From: Saksenaea vasiformis B4078
Lineage: Eukaryota; Mucoromycota; Mucoromycetes; Mucorales; Saksenaeaceae
Length of the DNA: 64,000 nt
Assembly: GCA_000697055.1 (NCBI GenBank)
Contig: JNDT01002277.1
Coordinates: forward strand, 62,001-126,000
Direction of reading: 5' to 3'
Shown: positions 35,959 to 46,279 of the stretch, piece by piece
How positions within the stretch are numbered: the first letter of the stretch is position 1
How the letters are laid out: each line of letters begins with the position of its first letter
Translations under genes and position numbers: made by a program
The notes under the pieces: generated by a model
Database searches by the model: none
What the model saw: the letters and a program-made list of their open reading frames with translations, nothing else
What the model was told of the DNA's origin: nothing

Positions 35959-37774
35959 GATTAGAAATGAATAGAGAAAGGTACAAAGTGCAAGGCTGTT
36001 GTTCTTTGTCAGCCACTAACGGCGTTCGAAAACAAATTTTTTTTTGGTACAACCAGTAATCTACTCGAGAGAAGCAGCAAGTCCAAGGATCAGATTATTC
36101 ATATCGAGCTTTACAAACATGGAAGATGTGGGGATGCTTCATAGTGTCAAACTTTCATGAAAGAGTGCCACAAATGTGCTGTCATCTGATGTGGCGCTCG
36201 GACACAGAAGTGGCAGCACCGTCCCTAAGAGTGGTTGTTTTTATTCTCACGATTACTGGATGTCCGGATCACGCTGGAAATTGATCCAGTCCTCCACCTA
36301 CCAACGAATAGATATGAAGACGTATCACACCGTAACCTGGAATTGCCGTAATTGCGCTGATGGCATCAACTTCGGTTGGGGACATGCAAGTTACTGTCTG
36401 TTGCCTCGCTGCCGTTTGAAGCCACGAGCGCTCATGATTATCTCCTCTCAGTTAACTGCCAAGACGTCTTGCCTACACCGAGGGTGGTTCTGCCCCAAGC
36501 CAGTGACGGTGTCGCACATGCGATCCATGCACGTGGTGGTACAGGAGGAAAACCAACTTCAAGTTTCGGCTGATCTTCTGTATAGTGAGTGTATCAAAGA
36601 GTGAGCGGAGAATCGAGACATCGTATATCTCTAGAATCAAGTTTTCCACCTGCAAGACGAAAGTTGAGCAAGCAGAACAAAGGATAAAAGTAAATCCGCC
36701 CAGCCTCACAATAACGAAGGTGGCCTTCTAGAAGGTTCAAGAATAGAATTGCTTGTCGCTAGGCGCTGTGAGCAGAATCGTCGACAATAACTTATGTGAA
36801 GACAACATCGTGTCAGTTACGCACTACAATCGCCATTCAAGCAGCAGATTACTTCAGGACATGAACGTGATTTTTGCATTGCTACAGTACCACACACAAT
36901 TTATATTGTTGTCAACAAACATAAAAAAAATGTCTTAGTGTGGAGTAACCATTTGGTTCTATGCGTTTATTGTGCGATACACGAAAGTATCTATGCAACA
37001 AGTTGTCAATTATTTGTTACTAAAGTCGAAGGTATGGTTCGCTAGCAGCTATGATCGAATAACAGAGCTATCTTACATTGGAAGGCCATGATACCTGTCA
37101 ATTTGGAACATGACACATGTTTTGATTCATAGCGCTTTTAAATTAATTGCGCATCTTTTTATTTGCTGGTACCTTTTCCTAACGTCCAAGCACACAAAGC
37201 AATCTGAAATCGATTACTTCCTGTTCCGTTCAGTAAACAAGCATAAAGCACAAGCGTAGTATACATCTCTTCCCTTTAAATTTTGATTTGTCATCGCTTC
37301 ATTAGTTATGATTTTAAAATTTATGTATTCTGCAAAAGCACGGTCATTTTCGGGCTATTGCATATAAGCAGTAGCATAATTTCCGTCAGTTGCTTGTGTG
37401 CGAACGTTCTTCTTAAACTAAAATTCCTTTCCATGGGAAATAGGATGAGAATCCGACTGCTTTGCTAATGTATTTTGTAAGTATGACGTTTTGAGCTGCA
37501 GATCAGTTTAAGGCATACTGACGTTCCCACTTTCCTTTTTTGCATGCGGAGTTACTATCAAAAATATTTAGCCGTGTTTGACTAACATGAAATACATTTT
37601 AGATCGGCAGTTTGCAAAACGAAGCAACAGATATACGTACTCCAGTTTCCATTTTCAGCTATAGAAATCGCCGATCATGTTTTTGATTCAATGGTTGCAT
37701 TACTAATATATGAAACTTCGAGGATTATATAATGACGCTATCTGGAGAAAATGAAAGTTGCATCAATCTTTATC
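35959..37774. other. Intergenic region, no supported gene
   Basis: It carries the cystathionine beta-synthase promoter at one end and the Hsp31-like promoter at the other. An open frame at 36176-36604 (plus, about 142 aa, Cys- and Trp-containing) has neither a recognisable fold nor neighbouring exons. The second half is AT-rich and stop-dense. Confidence 0.4.
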
Positions 37775-38509
37775 ATGTCCACTGTTCCTCGCAAAGCTCT
37801 TATCGCAATTAGCAGCTACAACGGCGTGTTTTACAAGGCTGACGGCAAGCGTACAGGTCTGTTCTATACAGAAGCTCTTCATCCATATGAAGCTCTTGTC
37901 AAGGTTGGGTTCGAAGTCGATCTTGCTTCAGAGACTGGCACTTATGGCATGGATGAACACTCTACAGAAAAAATGTTCTTGACCGATGAAGACGAAAAAA
38001 TCTTCAACGACCCGAACCATCCTTTTAATGTCAAATTGAACAAGCATTTGCATAAGGCATCTGATCTGGATCCCAAACAATATGGTCTCTTCTATGCTTC
38101 CGCTGGTCACGCCAGTCTGTACGACTATCCCACAGCTCGTGGTTTGCAATCTATTGCCGAGGACATTTATGCCCGCGGCGGTGTCGTTTCTGCTGTGTGT
38201 CACGGACCAGCCATTCTCCCGGGAGTCATTGATAAGTCTACTGGCAAATCCATCATTCATGGCAAGACGGTGACCGGTTTCACCACGTTGGGTGAAGAGC
38301 AAATGGGACTCACGGAACAGATCAAGGGTGACGGCAAGGTGCTGATCGAGGAGAGTGCAGCCAGTGTGGGAGCCACGTACGTCTCCCCAGCACAGCCTTT
38401 TGATAACTTTTCGAAGGTCGATGGAAGAGTTGTCACAGGCGCCAATCCCGCCAGTGCTACATCCACTGCTGTGAATGCCATCAAGGTGTTTGATCAATTA
38501 GAAAGATAA
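37775..38509 (+). CDS. Hsp31/DJ-1/PfpI family protein (glutathione-independent glyoxalase or chaperone)
   Basis: A single exon; ATG 37775 (MSTVPRKALIAISSYNGVFY) is chosen over the in-frame ATG at 37751, because yeast Hsp31 begins just before the KALIAISSYN strand. About 244 aa. The nucleophile Cys is in GGVVSAVCHGPAILPG at the nucleophile elbow, with the following His; the conserved Glu is in TGLFYTEALHPYE, and SETGTYGMDEHS is the family's cap region. The fold ends DGRVVTGANPASATSTAV. Family members convert methylglyoxal to lactate without glutathione and protect proteins under stress. The sequence is close to Hsp31 throughout, without gaps. Confidence 0.96.
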   Translation: MSTVPRKALIAISSYNGVFYKADGKRTGLFYTEALHPYEALVKVGFEVDLASETGTYGMDEHSTEKMFLTDEDEKIFNDPNHPFNVKLNKHLHKASDLDPKQYGLFYASAGHASLYDYPTARGLQSIAEDIYARGGVVSAVCHGPAILPGVIDKSTGKSIIHGKTVTGFTTLGEEQMGLTEQIKGDGKVLIEESAASVGATYVSPAQPFDNFSKVDGRVVTGANPASATSTAVNAIKVFDQLER

Positions 38510-39104
38510 TCTGTCGATAATAAAAATTGGGTTTTGACGTACATAAGACGTGTTGTCCACTGAGCAAGTTAACAGACAAGGATAGTTTGTTTTAATAGTA
38601 CTAGCTAATGATCGAACAACTAAAATTCGTACACGGGTGTTACGTGTGCGGGTGTGCGCATTCGAAGAAAGCAGGGGTTCAGGGTTGTTTTCCAAAGTTC
38701 GCATACATCAACAATATACATTAAAAAAACTAAAATTAAAAAATCCCACGGTCGACAATCGTCCAGACGACCATTGTGACTTGGCGATTTGTGGGACCCA
38801 GTGCCGTTGTCGAAGAAGTACAAATCGATGGGGATCTATGGACACTTCAGTGTAAATTGCCATTTCCATCCGAGACAAAAGGCATTATGCTTTATGATTG
38901 GTTGATGTTAGGCAGGATTTGTTTTAGACGTAGGCAATTAGGAGAAGAACAAAACGATTATTAATCAAGTCGCTTTGGATGCAGGCTCCACAGGGTTCTT
39001 TTGCATCTCCGTCGCTTGTTTTAATACTCCATAATTCCTTCGGAAAAAGTATAGCAAAACTATAAAAAGGCAAGAAACAATCACAAATCTAAAAGAAAAT
39101 AACT
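38510..39104. other. Short intergenic region
   Basis: It lies between two co-directional genes and should contain the 3' UTR of the Hsp31-like gene and the promoter of the quinone oxidoreductase. A small open frame at 38776-38964 (plus) contains several Trp residues but is unrecognised. Confidence 0.4.
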
Positions 39105-40533
39105 ATGCGTGCAGTTCTTATCAAACAACCAGGTAAATACAAAAAGAATTCTAAACAAAAAAAAAGTCATTTACTTAGATGATTATTCCCGGATGAAGGT
39201 GACGCATCGCAGCTTTACCTTGGCGAGTGTCCCCTTCCATCTATTACAGAGACACAGATCCTGGTAAAGGTGAGAAAAGACTACCAGTGGTTAGTGTTGC
39301 TTACCGGTTACAATCAGACCAAATGTTTTGCCTTAAATCGAATGGATATCGTTCAACGTCAAGGCAACTATCCTCCTCCACCTGGAGCAAGTGAAATTCT
39401 TGGTGTAGAGGTCTCAGGCGTTGTTGAAGCAGTGGGGAACAAAGGTAAGCGACCATTCACCCGAAACAGAAACTCCTGTAACCCCAAAAAATTCCCGCAC
39501 AGTCACCAAATTTAAACAAGGCGATGCTGTTTTTGGTTTGATGCCAGGCGGTGCGTATGCAGAGGTAAGTTTATAGTTCAATATAAACAAGGACCTACAG
39601 TTCCTTCGGTAGTATGCTGTTCTGGAAGAAGGTTTGGCCATGTTAAAGCCAGATGCATTGTCTTTCCAAGAAGCTGCTGCGATCCCTGAGACCTGGTTCA
39701 CTGCTTTCCAAGCTCTTTTCTTTGTTGCAGAACTGGAAGCTGGACAGGATATCCTTATCCATGCTGGCGCCTCTGGCGTTGGTATTGCTGCCATTCAATT
39801 GGCTAAGCAACATGGCGCGTAAGAAGCACAGAAGTTACACAAAAGTGACGTACTAATGATGGATGCTATGCGCAGCCGTCGGATTTTTGTCACAGCAGGA
39901 TCGGATGAGAAATGCCGGTTCTGTGAAAGCCTCGGAGCTACACGTGGAATTAATTACAAGACTGAGGACTGGGCAAGAGTGGTATGCGTATTCGTTTGGC
40001 AATATCGCTGGTTAACTGATCTAGCATGAACAATAGATCGCAAACGAGACAGACAATAAGGGTGTCAATGTCATTATTGATTTCATCGGCAAGAACTATT
40101 GGCGACAGAACCTTGAGACATTAGCAATTGACGGACGAATGGTTATCTTGGCGTTCATGAGTGGTAAAACATCCTTGGAAGAAGAGGCGACAAGTTTGAC
40201 CTTCCCTTCTTTTGTAGGCTACGAGTTGGAGAAAGTAGATCTTCGATTAATTTTAAGGAAGCGATTAAGAGTAAGCGGAAAATGCAACGAAATTGGTGAA
40301 ATTGATGATAGTTGTAGATCGAGGGATCCGCGTTAAGAAGCCGTACGGTTGAGTACCAAACCAAATTGTGTGATGCCCTTTACGAAGATGTCATTCTCAA
40401 TCACCTTGCCAGGAAGGATGGTGCACTCAAATTGTTTATAGACAAAGAATTTGACTGGAAAGACATTGTCAAATGCCATGAATATCTAGAAAGTAACCAA
40501 TCAATGGGTAAAATTGTCGTTCATGTTACGTAA
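39105..40533 (+). CDS. PIG3-like NADPH:quinone oxidoreductase (zinc-free MDR family)
   Basis: Nine exons: 39105-39132, 39199-39269, 39318-39444, 39503-39564, 39613-39818, 39876-39981, 40037-40163, 40218-40270 and 40318-40533, about 331 aa (human TP53I3/PIG3 is 332). Family blocks: ALNRMDIVQRQGNYPPPPGA, ILGVEVSGVVEAVG, EAAAIPETWFTAFQALF, the nucleotide-binding loop ILIHAGASGVGIAAIQLAK, and VIIDFIGKNYW. The zinc ligands of alcohol dehydrogenases are missing, as expected for quinone reductases. The 54-nt intron at 40164-40217 has no stop and keeps frame; removing it gives the expected SGYELEKVDLRLILRKRL. It probably reduces quinones or enals in the cytosol. Confidence 0.94.
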
Positions 40534-40604
40534 ACTTCACATAACAATAAAAGCGGTTATAATAAAAGGTTGTGCTATATTGTGTTACACATGGCGTGGA
40601 ATGA

Positions 40605-41243
40605 TCAATATTTTCGACGCGATTGTAACGCACCATCTACGATATAGAGCCCATGATATCTTAAAATGTTTTTACATACGCTTACGAACACGTCTCCTTG
40701 CACGTCAGTATGACCATCACGAGCTCCTGATGTTTTGTTTCTTCCTAGGCCGCGCGCTAGACCCTCACGCACAAAATCAATCCCATCCTTTAAGTATTGC
40801 TCTTTCTTAGAATTCGCGTAATGGTATATGAGATTGATCAGCACGCGACCTTCCGTCCCTGCATCCCGAATCGGTTCCTCGATGTCGCGTAAAAAGAAGC
40901 AAGCATAGTCCAATGCTTTCTGAGGATTTGGGGAATAGCGAACAATGGATGCAACGGCCTTGCGAAATGCTAAAATATCCCTCTCTGCGTAGGTAAAATG
41001 AGCATTTTGACTTTCAGCAGTTGGTGTCAGATGCAGCATTGCAAGCAATTCTTGGAAGATGCCTTCGGCAGCGTCAAAATCCTTCTCATCCTTGGCCTTC
41101 TGCAAAAGTGCAAACGCCAAATCTGATGGGAAATATCTCCTGGTGCTGGAGTTGTTCATTTCCGGTGTCCCAGGTTGTTTACAGATTTTTGTACGTGACT
41201 TTGCGCCGCTTGGATAGAAGTTTTGCATTGACCAATAGACCAA
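40605..41243 (-). CDS. Hypothetical protein, helical
   Basis: An uninterrupted 212-codon frame; a likely alternative start is the ATG at 41159 (MNNSSTRRYFPSD). The predicted product is soluble and helix-rich, with blocks such as SDLAFALLQKAKDEKDFDAAEGIFQ and YAERDILAFRKAVASIVR that suggest paired antiparallel helices of TPR or HEAT type. I recognise no family. It ends 72 bp from the convergent quinone oxidoreductase and begins next to a Tc1/mariner relic. Either it is a real lineage-specific gene or the surviving exon of a larger one; the length and amino-acid composition argue against chance. Confidence 0.5.
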   Translation of the reverse strand: MVYWSMQNFYPSGAKSRTKICKQPGTPEMNNSSTRRYFPSDLAFALLQKAKDEKDFDAAEGIFQELLAMLHLTPTAESQNAHFTYAERDILAFRKAVASIVRYSPNPQKALDYACFFLRDIEEPIRDAGTEGRVLINLIYHYANSKKEQYLKDGIDFVREGLARGLGRNKTSGARDGHTDVQGDVFVSVCKNILRYHGLYIVDGALQSRRKY

Positions 41244-41339
41244 GCCTGCGTTGGCTGGGAATCAATGCCAAGGGACATTGTGCGTTATAGAAACTCCGCT
41301 GAGGTTGCCCGCTCTCCTCCGAAAATGATCGTGTGATTA

Positions 41340-42240
41340 CATGGAAGCTGAATATGCTTCGTTAGATATAGATGATGTTACTTTGTTTGAGGATGATGAA
41401 CCGAATGAACAGGTTAAATTGCCTCATTCATGCGCAGCTATTTTGGGCGAAGACTAGCGGGAAAGTAGTAGTCATGTGAATAATGCCTTTGTGCGTATGC
41501 GCACATTGGCAGATTCTAGATCATCTGCTGAGGATGCTGGAGAGAAACGCTTAACAGGTCTTGTTCCCTTTCCAAGCAGACCACGCACACAAGAAAAGCG
41601 TGAAGAGACGAGTAAAGCTAGAGCAAGAGGATCATACAGAAGATATACTGTGCAGTAAATAGAGAAGCTGTTTGATTTAGCGATTGAAGAAGGACGAATG
41701 GCAAAGAAAGTAGGGCTGATTACGGGTATAAAAGTCCGAACTGCTCAACATTATATCAAATCAAACAATTGGGATGAAGAAAGACGTCTCCCTGGTATTC
41801 AGAGAAAGCCTTGTGCGACGTGTCCTTTTTTTTGTTCGTGCTGGAGCTTACCACCCAGAGGAAATATATTAGGCCTTCTGGTAAGCTGACTAAAGCTCAC
41901 TCCCACTTTCTGGTAGACTAGTTTGCATAAAAACGTGACTTCTATCCTGATTGGTGTAAGGAGAAGGCTTTGTGAAGCTTTGCATAGACATCTGGTTAAT
42001 TAATAAATGCGTTATAACTTTCAAAAAGTTGTAAAAGCTTCCTGCAGCAAGGAATTCTGGTCGAGTCTTAGCATTACCGAAAAACAATACAAGAACCGAG
42101 TTTCATTAAAAATAATGTTTCTGTTGACGAAGCTGTATCTATCTTCATATACAAAGAAGGACCGGTATCGACAAGGAAAGCATGCTACTTTCATTATCAG
42201 ATTGCAAGGTGTGGATCGGCGTGGTGCTGTATTCATTGCT
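41340..42240 (+). pseudogene. Tc1/mariner-like transposase relic (N-terminal HTH part)
   Basis: A plus-strand series of short frames. About 41341-41455 gives an acidic start (MEAEYASLDIDDVTLFEDD), then 41640-41810 encodes QIEKLFDLAIEEGRMAKKV followed by TGIKVRTAQHYIK, a helix-turn-helix of the kind preceding the DDE domain of IS630/Tc1-mariner elements. At about 41878-41925 another frame reads SGKLTKAHSHFLVD, a motif I associate with the linker of these transposases in Mucoromycota. Stops and frame changes are frequent and the DDE core is not identifiable, so this is a dead copy. It lies directly upstream of the Fanzor relic, on the same strand. Confidence 0.55.
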
Positions 42241-42763
42241 GCTGTCTACAGTACGAGCAGGTCCAAAAATTGAAGTAGATAATTCTGAGCGTGAGATAAA
42301 GGGAAGGCCAAGATTTGGAGTGTATCGCAATTTGACTATGAAGGTCAATGACAACTACAAAGGTCAGTAATCCTCTCCAAAGCTACATTATGACCTCCAA
42401 TCAATATTCCAACGTTGAAAAGATAAACCTGTTAGCGGAGTACATTCAAGTGGGAAGTCTCGACACATTGCAAAAGTTGTCAAAAGCGAAAAACAGTCTT
42501 TTCTTTTTTCCCTTCTTCTCACCTATCCTATTCTCTTTGGCGCCTTCTATTCCCTTTCTCTTTTATCATGGAGCTTACCTTGACTGAAATTATCTACGTA
42601 GTACTCTGGTTAATCGTTCGTGTGGTTAACTTGTCGGTGCACTCCTTGATCACCTATAAAAAACATTTGCGAATTCTGAAATTAAAAGCAGAAAAAGAAG
42701 AGAGAACAAAAAGTACCTTTCACATTGATAGCGAGCTTAATCTTTCTGAACATCTCGATCTTA
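42241..42763. other. Transposon-derived spacer between the Tc1-like relic and the Fanzor relic
   Basis: It holds short open frames on the plus strand (42348-42587, 42568-42774) without clear domains. It may contain the 5' exon or promoter of the Fanzor gene, since the first zinc knuckle starts at 42764 with no ATG in its frame. Confidence 0.35.
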
Positions 42764-45340
42764 GTTGTCTGTAAGGACTGCAGCGGCCTTGGACATCCGA
42801 ATAAGAGATACAAGGTGTGCCCAAAAAATGCCAACTACGGAAGGATAACTGGTGATCATATTTAAAAGACTTCCTTTTGCTAAATAACAAACCTATAGTC
42901 GGTACGAAAAGGAAGCTGACCATCGAAGAACAAGCTGAATCATCCAAAGCAAAGAAACGGGGACGGAACGCGAAAGCGTCCGCAAGCGCGAATGAAAGTT
43001 TGCTTCCACCGTCTTGCCCTGCCTGCGGCTCCAACGAGCATCGAAGTTCAAGGTCTTCGCAGTGCCCGAAGCATAAATTGACGATGAAACAGACTGTTTA
43101 TGACAAGTTGGGAAAAGACCACGAAAGGTTTACCAGGAAATTACAGTTTGACAAGATCGTTCGTCATACATACCAACACGTACTCCACGAAAAGCTTACA
43201 AGGTTATGTAATCTGTCCAGAAATGTGATAATACGGGCACAGTTGTTCGTCAACTGGTATATCATCAAGCATGCTCGTGAAGAGATCGCCCCGTACCTCT
43301 TTACGCAAAATTTTTGGTATTCCATATGCCAACTAGTCCTTGGGAAGGAGATTACCAGCACTAATCACAAGCTGCCGAGCGATATTGTACAAAATTGGAG
43401 AACGTTTTGTACCAACCACCCAAATAGCCTATACCTGTTAGCGCGGTAGGAACGCTGCAGCGACATACTTTCTGCCGCATGTGTGACGCTTGCCACAGCG
43501 TACTCGAACCATGTCGTCGAGACATTTGAGAATCGAATATTCTTTTATGCCGTCTATCAATTGAGATTCATTTTACCTGTACGTGCTCCACTTGTGCTAC
43601 CTTTTTACTCACAGCGTAATAGAACCGTAGCCATAAGTTAGCAAAAGAAATTTCTAATGACTATATCTTTGAACGGATTGCCGGAGGTGAACCTCGTTGG
43701 CCCCATTCTATTTCCGAGCGTGTTCCTGGCGATATCAAAACAGCGGTCGAAGCCATATGCCAGGAGTTGGAAGAGATAGTCCCGAAACCAGCAACTAAAG
43801 AAGCGATATCTGCTTCTCCCGGGAAGTACATACCAGCTTTACGGCAAATTCTGGAACTGTATGATAACATGCATCTGCAAGCGACCAAGTCTACGCAGTC
43901 GAAGGATTTACCACGTCTTTTTGGCCTGACACCAAGCGAATCGTTCCAGTGGCGCTTTATTACCATCGATGCCAAAACTCTCGGCAGCCTTGTATCTCGC
44001 AAGGATGGGACCACCCACGAGGATCATTTGAAACTGTTCTACGACGTTCTAGATTTCTCTAGATTAGGGTTTCAAAGGTAACGCTTATGTAAATAAATCT
44101 CGCTGATTTTTTTTACGTAGCATCGAATCCCTCCAAAATTCCGAAAGATACATGTTCACCATTCAAATATTGACTGACGGTTTCGCGGTTGACTTGCAGT
44201 TCGCAAGTGCAAAAAACGTTTCCAGGGTGCAGCACACAGAGCTTTCTGTCGACGATTTCAGGCAAACAGAGATCCCTTCCGTGTGCTATTGATCCAGGGG
44301 TCAGCCAGGTGTTTACCGCATCATACGGCGAGGGAACGAACTCTCATGAAATCCGTCGTTGCTCGACCGCAGAGTATTATACATATACCGGAGCATTTTG
44401 ACGTCAACGGGCGATGGATACTGCAAAGAAGACCGCTCGCGTCAAAGACATTGAAACGGAGATGCCTACGGGGAAGACACAGCTTGAAGAACGCTACAAT
44501 GACCATATCCGTTATGTATACCAGCATTTGGAGCAGCTTTTTGGGTTTTACGGTCCATCGACAGCAGAGAGCCGATTCAGAAACTATCAGGGCAGGCAGA
44601 GGGCCATGGAAGAAATGGTGAACATACTCGTCGACGGAGGAAAAAAGTATAATCGGCGAAAAAGAAAGAAGACAAAAGCGAATCGTAAGGAACGCAAGCG
44701 AAGGCGCAAAAAAAAGAGGAGGAAGCCGGTCTTGGAGGTCGAAAAGTATGATGGAAGTTGTAAATGTATGAGAACTAATGGAATTCATAGGGGAAGAGTT
44801 CCAGCGCAGGTCATGTCAACAGAAAGGTCTACTCTACGCCCAGGCAGTCACCCCAAAAAATGGAAGCAAATACCATTCCAGGAGACGAGAAAAATGCCTC
44901 TCATCGTTTTCGGGGATGCGATGTTTGCCAATAAGATGACATACAAAGGAAAGCGTAAGAACGTGGTGAACAAGTGTTGGAAAGGGTTGAAGCGACGCGA
45001 ATATAGAGGAGAACTACTAGCGGTGACAGTAGACGAATATCTGAGCTCTCAAGTAAGCTTAAGCAATTATTCTACTGTTGAGTATTCAAATGTTCTCTAG
45101 ATTTGTAACAACTGCCACGGCGGATGTCTCGAAAAAGTCACGACCAAGGATTTAATCTCACACCATGGTGTACTAGCTTGTAAACGCTGTAGAGCACTTT
45201 GGCAACGGGAGGTAAATGCTAGCAAGAACTTGCTTTGGATTGCCAACGACATCTGGAAGGGTTATGGTCGACCTACCGAGTTCTTGCGCACACAAACAAC
45301 TATCGCCGGTACGAATCCGGTTTCCCTTGTAGGGATTTAG
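42764..45340 (+). pseudogene. Fanzor (eukaryotic TnpB-like RuvC nuclease), decayed copy
   Basis: Fanzors are eukaryotic relatives of TnpB/Cas12, guided by a transposon-encoded RNA. Order of motifs: knuckle 1 (CKDCSGLGHPNKRYKVCPKN, 42770-42829); knuckle 2 (CPACGSNEH...CPKH, about 43016-43075); a long helical recognition part (RNVIIRAQLFVNWYIIKHAR; NHVVETFENRIFFYAVYQL; SNDYIFERIAGGEPRWP; FITIDAKTLGSLV); an intron 44078-44120; RuvC-I AIDPGVSQVFTASYG (Asp codon 44291-44293); QGRQRAMEEMVNILVDGGKK; a Lys/Arg-rich NLS-like stretch; VDEYLSSQ, an intron 45053-45100, then ICNNC...CKRC zinc ribbon and RuvC-III WQREVNASKN; stop at 45338. Damage: a frame change before RuvC-I, TGA at 44399, further stops around 43447-43640, and Glu replacing the catalytic Asp of RuvC-III. 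Almost certainly inactive, but recognisable over its whole length. Confidence 0.8.
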
Positions 45341-46279
45341 ATTATTACGGTTAGTGAAATGTCTTCTGATCCTTAACTTAGATCAGTTTTACCTATGCTT
45401 CCCTTTAGGTGTATTCATCGGTAAGTCCTCTTCCAGGTCGTTGAACAGTGTACTCATCAGAGAAACGTTTGCGACGCTGAAATGCTCTTGTATCGCCAAA
45501 ACCAAGTGGATAGGTAAGACGCAGAGATCACCGGTAACGCTTTAATTTGACTAAATTTGGTTCATCATAGCGTAAACTTGGTTTTAGGCGACCGCAAAAG
45601 AGCATGATCAGCAACGCAAATGTTGTTTCAAAACGCAGTAAAAAAAGGTCAAGAATGTGACTGATCTGCTTTGGGACGGTTCGATGGACTCAGAGAATTC
45701 AAACGCTATGCGCCGCTCTTCTTGTGTAATGGACAGGCTCCTACAAACATTCAGGTCCCGCGATGGGCTGTCAGATAAAGAATTTCCTTAGAGACCATAT
45801 CATGCTCCTGGGCTCAGACATCAGTAACTAGTGACCTTGGTGGAGATGTGCTTGTATAATATATGATCCCTAAGAGAGCTGAGGGGGTACCTGTCAGCCA
45901 CATGATGGCATATGAACCCGCTTTATTCATTGTAGGCTTGTCCGGAATATGAAACAACGTGCGTGTCGTTGTTTAGCAATAAGTCGACTATACTCACTTA
46001 GGACCTATCTCTTCGGAAGTCTCATAGACCTTGTCAAGAAGATGCGCGGCGGCGTAAGATAGAACACATTAAAGAAACGCAATTTTGCTGGGCTGTTCAA
46101 GAAGCGCGTTTGGAATTTCTTTACGAACGCGCAGTCAAATCTTATGGTACACAAGTGACCCTTCCAACCTTCGTGTCATTGCGACAAAAAATGCTTTTAG
46201 TGCTATTAATGGAACTTTTTTTTCTTTCTTTTTGGATAAACAACATTGTGTAAGATGCATTTTGTCAGGAATTTCTTTT
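45341..46279. other. Region 3' of the Fanzor relic
   Basis: No intact gene. Short frames on both strands are unrecognised. In TnpB and Fanzor loci the guide RNA is encoded at the 3' end of the nuclease gene and reaches the element end, so this is where such an RNA would lie. No terminal inverted repeat or stable hairpin stood out by eye. Confidence 0.35.

Noticed and set aside
36176..36604. 142-codon Cys/Trp-containing frame as a zinc-finger gene
   Set aside because: Cys spacing fits no known finger, there are no exon partners, and the surrounding DNA is stop-dense.
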